Source: Deinococcus marmoris DSM 12784 | GTDB taxonomy: Bacteria; Deinococcota; Deinococci; Deinococcales; Deinococcaceae | Length of the DNA stretch: 20,847 nucleotides | Reading direction: 5' to 3' | Assembly (NCBI RefSeq): GCF_000701405.1 | Contig: NZ_JNIV01000079.1 | Location: forward strand, 1 to 20,847 | Shown here: positions 6,285 through 17,600 of the stretch, piece by piece | How the letters are laid out: every line of letters starts with the position of its first letter | Position numbering within the stretch: the stretch's first letter is position 1 | The notes under the pieces: generated by a model | Database searches by the model: none | Told to the model about the DNA's origin: nothing | What the model saw: only the letters and a program-made list of their open reading frames with translations | Program-made: the position numbers and the translations under genes

Positions 6285-8228
6285 TCAGGCCATTACGGGT
6301 TCTTCCTGCATAAAGGCATGAATTACTGCGCCGGACGAGTCCGTTTGTACCACCAAGGCTAGGGGAGCCTTCCGCTGGCGCTCAATTTCCACCCGGTCCA
6401 GTTGCAACTCCTCAACCCCATTGCGGAGTCCAGTCAGCATCTGCCGGTGAAGGGCCAGGATGGACATCCAACCCTGTCCCTGAGGATCAGTCTTAAACTC
6501 TTCCCGCTTCTGGTTATGCACTTTGCGCTTTCTCTGCACCACCAGACTCGTGACCAGGCCCAATAAGCCGAAGATCAGCCCGTTGGCGATAACATCCTCT
6601 GCCAGGATTGGAGCGTTCCTGGCGCGGGCCTCCGCATCGAAACGAGACAGACCCTTCTCGAAGACGTCCGTGGCCCGCTCCAGAGTGTCCAGGGAACGCA
6701 CGAGATCGTCTTGGTGTAGCGTCACTCGGTCCTCAGCCCAGCCCAAGTGAACTCCCAACTGAAGTGCCTGGATGTTGGCCCACGCTGCGAACAGCGCGGT
6801 ATTCATGTGCTTTTTGTGCTTTTCCAGACTCAGCTTGGCGTCATCGAGTTTGAACTGATCTTTCTTTTTGAAGACAGCTTCTAGGTTCGCCATTGGCAAC
6901 TCGTGCTGGGCCATCTGACTCTCAGCCTCTCGAATCAGGCCCAGCACGTCGCCCAAGGCTGCAGTTCGCTCCTCAGGATCAAGAGAACGGCTTTCGAGCA
7001 ATCTGATGTTCCGCGAGATGCCTTTGAGCCGCGCGATCAGCCGTCCGGCGGCCTGCGCCTCCAAAAATTCCTGAAGACCATCCAGCTTGCGGTCAATGGT
7101 CTTCAACTGCTGATTGATGTTGTGTAGGTAATACTGGGCTGTTACGACGGCGGCGATCTGGAAAGCAATTGTGGCAACGTTGGCAACGCGTGCAAGGTGG
7201 TTGGGTTTGAAACTTCCAGTCGCCATCAATCGACCGGTATGCGGATCTCTGATCGCTCCAACAATTCCCCCGCCATGCTTGGAACCGGTTTGCAAAAAGG
7301 TGCCCCCCTGGGCTAATGCCTGACGCGCCGCTGAGCCAAGTGATAGGTGAAAAGTATTGGCGTTGAGAAGTGTCGGAGCGAGGCCAGCAGCCATTCTGAC
7401 TGCGCCCTGCACCGCGACGCCTAAGTCAGTCCGCTGGGCCTCTGACAGGGCAAGTCGCTTGCCGTCACGCAGATCGAGTGACTGTGCCTCACGCAGGGCT
7501 AGGAGCGTTGTCCCATGGCTATCCTGGACTTCCCAGGTCAATCCAGACGTGCTGGGTGATTCTGAGGCAGATAGCGAATGTGGCTGGCTGCCGCGGACCT
7601 CTAGAGCTTGCGGTTCAGGTGCAGTTGGCGGTGCTTTCTGTGGCTCAGCGTGACCTGCTCTGATCAGAACTCCAGAAACGACAGGCTGCTCTGGAGTAGC
7701 CAGCGAGAGGGGGGCAAACAGTTTCAAGGTGCTTTCCGCTGCGCCGTGTCGCTGTAGCAATTCGTTCCATCCCCCGTCATACCCCTGCCCAAGGGCTGCC
7801 AGCCGCCAGCCCATGACATGCCGATAAATCTTAACCAGAATGACAGTCCGCTCTTGATGAAGTGACGACAAGGGATTGAATGAAAGCCCTTCAGAGTTCA
7901 GGGTCCAGCGCAACTCCTTTGCCTGTGAGATGGGGAGAGCGTCATGCCCAACGACGAACATCAGCCGGTGGACGCTGGGCGGCATCCGGTCAAGGTCAAC
8001 CTCGAACTCCACTCGCCCCGACGAAAATGTGGCCCGCAATGCGCCGTCCAATCCAACAGGCTGCCGTTCCGTAACGATAGAGAATGGACAGGTCTGCCGC
8101 TGATCGTCCAGTCCAATCAGCCCTGCTGTGAGGCCAGGCAAATCGAACTCAAGCGCCGCACACAGCGGTTGATTCGTGAGGAGATCAGGCAGAGAACGCC
8201 GCTGTCCCGCGATCAGCGAAGACGGCAT
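6285..8228 (-). CDS. TerD-domain protein with coiled-coil and two hydrophobic segments
   Basis: The product is 647 aa. Residues about 18-165 form a TerD-like domain: a beta-rich stretch with FEVDLDRMPPSVHRLMFVVG (75-94) and later ILVKIYRHVMGWRLAALGQG (130-149), then YDGGW. TerD domains bind calcium and occur in stress and phage-response operons. A proline-rich linker (about 170-230) leads to a region with GIVGAIRDPHTGRL (321-334), a hydrophobic helix (about 348-368), a long charged helical region (375-535, likely coiled coil) and a second hydrophobic segment (about 546-565). The ATG at 8228 is preceded by AGGAAGG at 5 nt; the frame continues 72 codons upstream without similarity. The layout suggests a membrane-associated effector, but its biochemical role is unknown. 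No other ter genes lie nearby. Confidence 0.72.
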   Translation of the reverse strand: MPSSLIAGQRRSLPDLLTNQPLCAALEFDLPGLTAGLIGLDDQRQTCPFSIVTERQPVGLDGALRATFSSGRVEFEVDLDRMPPSVHRLMFVVGHDALPISQAKELRWTLNSEGLSFNPLSSLHQERTVILVKIYRHVMGWRLAALGQGYDGGWNELLQRHGAAESTLKLFAPLSLATPEQPVVSGVLIRAGHAEPQKAPPTAPEPQALEVRGSQPHSLSASESPSTSGLTWEVQDSHGTTLLALREAQSLDLRDGKRLALSEAQRTDLGVAVQGAVRMAAGLAPTLLNANTFHLSLGSAARQALAQGGTFLQTGSKHGGGIVGAIRDPHTGRLMATGSFKPNHLARVANVATIAFQIAAVVTAQYYLHNINQQLKTIDRKLDGLQEFLEAQAAGRLIARLKGISRNIRLLESRSLDPEERTAALGDVLGLIREAESQMAQHELPMANLEAVFKKKDQFKLDDAKLSLEKHKKHMNTALFAAWANIQALQLGVHLGWAEDRVTLHQDDLVRSLDTLERATDVFEKGLSRFDAEARARNAPILAEDVIANGLIFGLLGLVTSLVVQRKRKVHNQKREEFKTDPQGQGWMSILALHRQMLTGLRNGVEELQLDRVEIERQRKAPLALVVQTDSSGAVIHAFMQEEPVMA

Positions 8229-8704
8229 AACATCCTTCCTGAGGCCACTGCTAAGAAGGGGGGCGTTGTTAGCTTTTTGCAAGGACCGATGCGAGGAGGC
8301 ACAGTTGTACCTTAAGCAGCGCCCTGTCACCGAATGCTGACCAGCCGCGACTCTGGACCAGGAAGGTTCAACCGTACTCCACAGCGTGGCGCATGGGAAG
8401 TCTTCGGATGGCCGCCCTACAAATCCACAGCCTGTCGATTGCAAAAACCTCTGAGACGCTGTGCTTGCTCAGGAGGCGGATGAAAAAAGACTTGGGCGCA
8501 CATTATCTCGGTGTCGCTGGAGCAAGAGGTTTGGCGCATCCCCATAGTTGTCGACAGGCCGCCATAACCAGTGCTCAACTCTTCGACCTCCACGTACACT
8601 TCACAAGTGACGCGGCCCAGCAGCTCGCGCACCTGTGGGCCGCACGCGCAGCGGCAGCGTCGTGACGTGCCGGGGAATGACGCTCACGTCATGACGTGAC
8701 AGCT
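8229..8704. other. Intergenic region upstream of the TerD-domain gene
   Basis: This 476-nt stretch has no gene that I can support. A minus-strand frame reaching from a GTG at 8632 to 8417 includes RVTCEVYVEVEEL, which looks protein-like, but its later part does not, and it has no recognised family. The region should hold the promoter of the TerD-domain gene; I see a TTGCAA about 50 nt before its ATG but no convincing -10. The notable element is the palindrome at 8684-8699. Confidence 0.4.
8684..8699. repeat. Perfect 16-bp palindrome TCACGTCATGACGTGA
   Basis: The palindrome lies 5 nt beyond the stop of the 85-aa gene and about 450 nt before the TerD-domain gene. A related GTGACGTG is at 8662-8669 and TGACG also occurs at 8678-8682, so ACGT-centred half-sites cluster in under 40 nt. 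There is no loop and no T-run, so a dimeric regulator site is more likely than a terminator. Confidence 0.45.
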
Positions 8705-8962
8705 CTACAGTCCTTCCGCTGCCCGCCGGCCCGCCACATTGAGTCGGTACGTGTTCCAGGCCACCCGTTCCAGATAGGGGCATGTGGCTGCATCCCGGTC
8801 ATCGCGCATGTGCGCGGTGATGTGGGTACGGATCGTGCTGGGATTTTTCGCCCATCCAAGCCGTATGGCCTCGTCGAAGAGCTGTTGCGCGCTGAATGTG
8901 GCGTGCCCCTGTACATGCAGGTTCGCCGCAGCTTTGGTCACGTGTTCCCAGGCGGTTTTCAT
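8705..8962 (-). CDS. Small winged-helix-like hypothetical protein
   Basis: The product is 85 aa. After a helical start (MKTAWEHVTKAAANL), the segment TFSAQQLFDEAIRLGW followed by STIRTHITAHM and then YLERVAWNTYRL has the pattern of a small winged-helix domain: helix, recognition helix with ST-R-H, and a beta wing. I recall similar domains as stand-alone or C-terminal modules near restriction genes, but cannot name the family with certainty. It is 11 nt downstream of the 122-aa gene and is the last gene of the methyltransferase-helicase operon. It could bind DNA as regulator or accessory subunit. The RBS is weak (GCGGGG), which fits reinitiation. Confidence 0.65.
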   Translation of the reverse strand: MKTAWEHVTKAAANLHVQGHATFSAQQLFDEAIRLGWAKNPSTIRTHITAHMRDDRDAATCPYLERVAWNTYRLNVAGRRAAEGL

Positions 8963-8973
8963 GGCGGCCCCGC

Positions 8974-9342
8974 TCAGCTGGCCGCGTCTGGAATTCCTTC
9001 AGGCTCCGGGGGCAGTTTCATCTGCAGGCCCTTCTCCTGAGGATTACCGTGCGCCAGCCAGTCGAAGGCGAAGACTTTTGACTGATCGGTGGCCACCTGT
9101 ACGGCCTGACCCGTCGAGAAACCGTGTCCGGGGAGCCCAGTGTCTTTCTGCACCACCAGAACGGTCAGGGGAGGAAGGTTCCGGGCACGGCAGTATTCCT
9201 GAATGGGATCAAGCACCTTGCCCAGCCCACCAGAGAACATACCGGTGCACTGGCCCAACTGCTGGTACGTGATGGTCTGCCGGTGGCGGGCTGCCCAGGC
9301 GAGCACGGCCCAGGCCTGCGCAGCCCGTTCATTGATGTTCAT
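8974..9342 (-). CDS. Conserved-looking hypothetical protein in restriction operon
   Basis: The product is 122 aa. The N-terminal half reads ITYQQLGQCTGMFSGGLGKV and then LDPIQEYCRARNLPPLTVLV, followed by DTGLPGHGF. This combination (a helix-turn-helix-like opening, then a strand with a conserved GLPG.GF loop) recurs from memory in small proteins beside restriction-modification genes, but I have no family name to give. The C-terminal 30 residues are proline- and charge-rich. The gene begins 93 nt after the helicase gene ends and runs in the same direction, so it is probably cotranscribed. The ATG at 9342 is the first in frame, and no strong RBS precedes it. Confidence 0.65.
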   Translation of the reverse strand: MNINERAAQAWAVLAWAARHRQTITYQQLGQCTGMFSGGLGKVLDPIQEYCRARNLPPLTVLVVQKDTGLPGHGFSTGQAVQVATDQSKVFAFDWLAHGNPQEKGLQMKLPPEPEGIPDAAS

Positions 9343-9435
9343 GCTTCAGCCTACAGGATGGCGCGGCAAAATCATGACACTAAGCCTGCTCTGGAAGACA
9401 AGCTAATAGACAGGCGCGACAGGTTTTGCCTGGAT

Positions 9436-11968
<2,533 letters not shown>

Positions 11969-11976
<8 letters not shown>

Positions 11977-13549
11977 TGCTACTGTCCATCGGGCGAATCA
12001 TGGATTCGATGTAGGCCTGCTCCTCAGGGGTGATACCGTACTTTTGATAAAGCATTTCATCAGTCCAAGTGATATTCCAGGTTTGCTGAGGAACCCACGA
12101 ATATGTTGACCGCAGTGCGTGTTGCGTAATTTTGCGAAGCGATACAAGGAACCGAAAGAACTTGGTTTTTGCATAGCTTTTCAGGCTATTTGCCTCATCT
12201 TGATGCGCGAATGCTCCTCCCGTCAAGTATGTCTGAGTGCAAACTGAAGCCGGAGGAGCTACTATTGAAGGCCCAAGAACCAAGGCCGGAACTGCACCAC
12301 GCTCTCCATATGCCTCAGGTAGGAACACTTTCCATACATCAATTAGTTGCACGTTCTTTTGGATATTGGAGCGAGAAGTGTGTGATATAACACGCCGTCC
12401 TTTATCTGTACGATAGAGCATGATCGCCCCATCAAACGGCTTGTCCTTAAACTTGGGGAAATTCGTTGCCAAACCGAAAGGAGTGTCTGCACTGATAATA
12501 GCATCCATCGTTGGCTCGTTAAGAGACTGTACCTTTTCAAGAACTTCGAGGGCGCGATGATCTCGAATAAAGACGTCATATGCACCAAGATTTCGTATTA
12601 TTGTTGACTGTTTTTCTTCGCCTTGATAAAGCGTGTAGTGGGCATCACCTTGATAACCGTGCCTCCAAAGAAAATACCCAACGCCTCCTTCGAAATCTAC
12701 GCCGGGAAAGGCTGTTGACATTTGCGTGTAATCTACGAGATCGCTGATGTGGCCGTCTGTAAGCATCGTTTTGCGGAATTTATCCATCCCGCGTCCGCCA
12801 GCTATCCAGCGAGAAGGAATAACCATGCTGAGATAACGCGGTTCCAATTGCATTGCTTGCTCTACGAAGAGGTGGTAAATCGAGGAGTCATTATTACCAC
12901 CGCCACCACCTTTCATTTGATAAGGAGGGTTCCCGATAATAACGTCGAACTGCATATCTCCTCCAAATATCTCATTGAGGCGAAATTTAATATTGAGGGT
13001 ATGAATAAATGCATAAGCATGGGTTTCAAGCCTTACTTCACGGTCGAAAACCTCTTTTGGAGCTCCGCAGTACTTACACTTCTTTCCTTCCCACGTATGT
13101 TCCAGTCGCTCGAACCAGATGTTGCCTGCATCGTTCGCAAATGAGCTGGCCACCGAGTGTTCGCCGTCGGCATGTTTTGAGCAGTAGACGCTCCGACGAG
13201 CGAGTAGCGCCGTGATCTGTGTGATTCCGATGCCGAAGATCTGTCTGGTCAGGATGTGATCCACCCGAGCGCCCAGGTCAGGGATGGCCTCAGCAAGGCC
13301 ATCAATGAGGCGACGGGTGATTTCCCGCAGGAACACCCCAGTCTTGGTGCATGGGTCCAGAAAGCGCACGGTGGGATCTGCCCAGATACTGGCGCCGGCA
13401 TGATCAGCCGCCCAGGCCTCGGCGAGGGTGTCGAGCATCTGGTTGGCAAACTCCGGTGCCGTGAAAACCTCGTCGTTGGAGAGGTTGGCGATGCAGGTCA
13501 ACACGTCGGGATTCCGTCCCCGAAGGGTGAAACTAACTTTCTGGGTCAC
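11969..13549 (-). CDS. Eco57I-type N6-adenine DNA methyltransferase
   Basis: The product is 526 aa. Motif IV FDVIIGNPPYQ is at residues 201-211, the catalytic signature of N6-adenine methylases. The SAM-binding motif I position (63-74) reads FLDPCTKTGVFL, where the usual GSG is replaced by KTG; GIGITQ (107-111) takes the place of motif II. CKYCGAP (158-164) with C123 nearby suggests an inserted zinc knuckle. The C-terminal 300 residues probably hold target recognition. It is joined to the upstream methyltransferase-like gene by ATGA and to the helicase gene by an 8-nt overlap. From about codon 130 to codon 510 the DNA is visibly AT-richer than its neighbours, suggesting acquired or exchanged sequence. 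The other MTase-like subunit may supply a standard SAM pocket. Confidence 0.88.
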
Positions 13550-14199
13550 GTCTGGGTCTCCTGGAGTTGGGCGTACCTAGCGGCCAGATCTTTCACTGTT
13601 TCCGGAGGGTGAGCAGAAATCGGCTTGAAAATTTCATGCTTGGCAAGCCCGGCAAAAAGTGAGCCTTCAGCGCTGAGGCTGGCCATGCCCGTCAGGACGT
13701 CAAGCCGGAAGTCGCGTCGTTGGAATTTTCCTTTGCCGAGATACCCCCATTCAACCACGATGATGTGCGTGCCGTCGACGTTTTGCATCTTCATGGCGTC
13801 GCCGTGCATCAGATTCAGTGTGGTGACGAAAAATGCGGCCTGGTAGAGGTCGTCCGATTCATTGAGACCGAGATAATCGGCGAAAACCTCGAGCATCCTG
13901 CTGCGGCATTCGGCGATGTTGTCCTCAAGTAGTTCGATGCCGTAGCAGCACATCAGGCCCAGCAGGGCGTAGTTCTTCTTTTCAAAGGCAGATTTGCCGA
14001 ATTTAAGTTCGACGGCGGCGAGTTTGCGCTGAAGCACCGGCACTAGGAAGTTCCCAGATCCACAGGCAGGCTCCAGAAAGCGGGAGTCGATGCGTTCGCT
14101 CTCGGCTTTGACCAGATCGAGCATCTGTTCAACCAGCCACGGTGGAGTGAAGACTTCGCCGTGGTCAGCGACGCGTTTTTTGGATTTAATGAGATTCAT
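13546..14199 (-). CDS. N6-methyltransferase-like subunit with motif I but no NPPY
   Basis: The product is 217 aa. It has the motif X region HGEVFTPP (13-20), a canonical motif I FLEPACGSGNFL (41-52), a motif II-like YGIELLEDNIAECR (86-99) and HGDAMKM (132-138) as motif III. Where the catalytic NPPY should follow, the sequence reads VVEWGYLGKGKFQRRDFRLD instead, so it should bind SAM but not methylate alone. It is not simply truncated: the ending is smooth and the stop overlaps the next start as ATGA. I recall the same short protein beside Eco57I-type methylases in other bacteria, which argues for a dedicated partner subunit. It is the first gene of the operon; no clear promoter is seen upstream. 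Confidence 0.82.
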   Translation of the reverse strand: MNLIKSKKRVADHGEVFTPPWLVEQMLDLVKAESERIDSRFLEPACGSGNFLVPVLQRKLAAVELKFGKSAFEKKNYALLGLMCCYGIELLEDNIAECRSRMLEVFADYLGLNESDDLYQAAFFVTTLNLMHGDAMKMQNVDGTHIIVVEWGYLGKGKFQRRDFRLDVLTGMASLSAEGSLFAGLAKHEIFKPISAHPPETVKDLAARYAQLQETQT

Positions 14200-14694
14200 C
14201 AGTATGGAGCCGCCCTTTTGAGCGTGTGTCCGTGAAAATTGTGCGCATCCAGCGTGGACGGCCAGGACTCAACTTTCAGCTTATTTCAGCGTACCTGCCC
14301 AGGCGGATAACTGTATTCAACGTCAGGCTATCTCAGTAAAAGCTCCTTCAGGCGGGACTTAACCCGCACCTGATCCCTGGAGAGTAAGCCGCCCCATTGC
14401 ACGTCGGTCGTCCATGCCCCCAGCAACAGATGCATCCACGCTAACGCGCCGGCACCGGCTACCAGCGCCTCGACTGCGCTGCGCGTCCCCGGCGGCCCGT
14501 CATGGTCACCACCAAAAATACCAGCGCACCAAGAACTGGCAGAACGCCACTGATGTGCAGCGCCCAAGGGGCTAGAGAACAGGGCGAGAACGGTGGCCAG
14601 CCGGGGCTGGAACAAATCGGTTGCAGAGGCTGCACAGTGCGTCATCGAGGGCGCCACTTAGTCAGCGTGGGCTTTCGCCGTGGGAGATCACCAG
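14200..14694. other. Gene-poor region between restriction operon and helicase gene
   Basis: No gene is firmly supported. A 109-codon minus-strand frame with a GTG start (14657-14328) is open, but its composition is uneven. In an adjacent minus-strand frame, about 14470-14565, a clear hydrophobic stretch LHISGVLPVLGALVFLVVTM is read and is bounded by stops. The mix suggests a frameshifted remnant of a small membrane protein. The promoter of the methyltransferase operon must lie at 14200-14330, but I find no convincing hexamer pair. Confidence 0.35.
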
Positions 14695-17600
14695 TCAAAT
14701 TAGCCGACTGGGATCAAGCACATCCGATACGGGCGAGGTCTGCTTGAAGAAACCATAGGCCAGGTCCAATACCTCACGGGCGTTCCCGGTCAACCGTTGT
14801 GCACCGTAAACAGATAAAACGGCGCGGTAGAGCAGTTCCCGATCTCCACTTTGTAACTCACTCAACTCGCGCATGGCGGCGGCCAGTTCAGACGGCGGCA
14901 CCTCGACGAACCGGCGTGGTCCAGCTTGTCGCGGCACCACCTCAGCGTCGCCAGGCACGCGCACGATCTTGTCGACCAGGCCTGGCTTTCCCCACTCGTC
15001 GGCCAGGATTAGCACGCCTTCGCGCTGGGCGCGGGCCATGGCTTTGTTCAGCAGGCTTTTGGTGCCCGAACCGAAACGTACGCCCGCGGCCTGACAGTAG
15101 GTCTGGTACGCCTGTCGACAAGTCATCGGTCCCTCGGCGTCCACAATCTCGTACAGACCGTCCACCACGGCGTCAAGACTGTTGAGGCTTTGGGGATCGG
15201 GCAAAGAATGTGGCGTCCAACTGGCGTAAGGCCGCAGCCACGCGGTGTCCAGGACTGACACCATTGGCAGCGCCTCGCTGGCGGTGTCCTCAACTTCGTC
15301 CTGAGCAGCCGACTCGGCCCGTTCAGCTGCGTCTGCAGTAGATTTTTCGCCTTCAATGACCTCGGGCGTGGATACTGGAAGCGGCGCGTTTTCCAACGGG
15401 GCGTAGTTGCGCGGATCACCCTCAGGAAAAACACCGCGCCGATCAAGGGCAGCCCACAGGCTGTCCAGCGCTGCCTCGGGGTCACGGGTATAGGTGCTGC
15501 CGCGCACCCGCCAAAACACCATCCCCGCGCGCTCCAGAGTCTGCTGGCGGGCCAGATCCGCCCTGAACTGATCTGGCCCGTGCCAACGGTCACCATCGCA
15601 CTCAACCGCCAATCGGCCACGCTGTCCTTCTACCACCAGATCAATGTGGTAGCCGTTCAACTCATGCTGGGGAATAACCCGGTAGCCCCGGTCCACGATG
15701 TTGAGGTAGACGTCTAACTCGAACCAACTGTCAAAAGGCTGCGGCGCGGGGTTGTTGCTGCGCCCGCGCCGACCTGCAAGTTCGCGCAGGGTGTTGAGTG
15801 CGTCCATGCGCAAGGGCTGCCAACCGCCCAGATCGGGGTTCCGGACGTGCTGGATCAGGGAGACGCGGATGTCCTCAGGATGCAGGTCAGACAGGTCCGC
15901 GCTGTGAAACAACCACAGCTGATCGCGCGCGCGGCTGACAGCCACGTTGTAGCGGGGCTGGAAGATGGCGCTGTCTCGGGGCACCTTGGCCAGGCCACCA
16001 TCACCTGGACTGACGACCATGCTCAGGAAGATCACGTCGCGCTCGTCGCCCTGGAAGCTGTAGGCGTTGCCGCAGACCAGCCGGCGGGCTTCAAGCTCCG
16101 CTTCGCTGACCTCGGACAGCAGCAAACTGGCGATTTCCTCAGCTTGTGAGTCGCCCACCAGGCTGATGACTCCAAAGGACTTGCCTGCATAGCGGGGGTT
16201 GGCGATGCAGGCTTTGATCTGGTCCACGATGGCGCGCCCCTCGGGCCGGTTGACGGGGTCCCGGCTGACCCTCATGGTGAAGCCGTCCTCGACGTGCCGG
16301 GCGACCAGCGGCTGTAACCGGTCTGCTCCGAACTGCCGCAGGGCAAACAGTGGCTGGTTGGAGTAGCTCAGGTCGCTGGAGAACTTGATGATCTCGGGCA
16401 TGCAGCGGAAGTGCTCGCGCAGACCGACGCGCTTTGGATAGCAGCTCTCTCCAAAGTCGAACAGGCTCGCTTTCGGATGACCGATCACGTGGGGCCTCGG
16501 AAAGTCATAGAGGTAGCGCGCCACCAGTGCATCGAGTTGCTCGATGGAGATGCCGACGCCATCTGGCGGGATCTGCTTGTCGTCCCCAACGATGATGATC
16601 TTCTTGGCGATGAATGTCAGGAACAGTGCCTCGGGCCCGGCCTGCGACGCCTCGTCGATGATCACCACGTCGAACATGCCCCGCTGAACTGAGAAATTCT
16701 CGGCGACCAGGTGAAGCGGCATGATCCACGCGGGGATGGCGGTGCGGGCGATCTCCAACTCCTGCTGGGCGATCTTTATGAACTTCCCAGCATTCTTGCC
16801 TGTCCCCTTGCCGATCATCTTTAAGGCCTTCTGCCAGCCCACCAACGCCGTCTGCTCTTCGTGCGTCAGGCGGTCAAGGGTGCTGCGCCAGGCCCTGGCA
16901 GCAGCCAGTTCACCCAGGGTGCGGCGCTGGGCCTGCCGACAGGACGCGAGCTTCTCACGCGCTTTGTGTTCGGCTTCGGGATCGGCCAGCAGCGACAAAT
17001 CCGCGTCAGCGCGCTGCCAGTTCCAGGCCGCGCCCAGTGCGCCTAGCCAGCCATCCCAAGAGGGATCGGTAGCAGACCGGGCCAGTTCGCCAGCCAGAGG
17101 CGCACTCGCCGTGCGGAGCTGCGCGTCCAGAGCGTGCCGCTCGGTCCAGAGCGCTTGCCGGACAGCAAGGCGATCGGCACGGCGGTACGCTTCCCCGTAT
17201 GCAGCAGCGTCTCTGGCCTGGACCGCCTGAACCAGTTGACCGACAACTTCATGGGTCCGGCCCGTCACGCTCAGCCCATCCAGACCTGGAAGAACGACGT
17301 CGAGCGCCTCTTGCCGTGTGTAGGCCTCGTGTGTGGCGTCAGCAGCGTGGGTGGCCGCCGCCAGTGCCGCGCGCTCCTCTGGTTCCCACCAGCGGGGTTC
17401 AGGGAGGCCCGGTACGGCGCGTACGGCCATCTGCGCAGCGTTCAGGAGCGTGCCGAGTTCGGTAAGGCGAGCCAGCGCCTGGCACTGCTCCCCGAGTTCA
17501 GCGACCTGAAGGGGGAGTGGACCGCTTACCGTCACGCCCTGGCTGGCCCACAGTTCGGTCAGTTGCCGCAGCCTGACGCGCAGCCGCAAGACGTCGAGTA

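Noticed and set aside
8417..8632. 71-codon minus-strand frame with GTG start
   Set aside because: The segment CRCACG followed by RVTCEVYVEVEEL looks protein-like, but the rest does not. There is no clear start, RBS or known family; it may be a decayed gene end.
14328..14657. 109-codon minus-strand frame called as a gene
   Set aside because: The competing frame holds the only strong structural signal (a hydrophobic helix), so a frameshifted remnant is as likely. It is reported as a region and a finding, not as a CDS.
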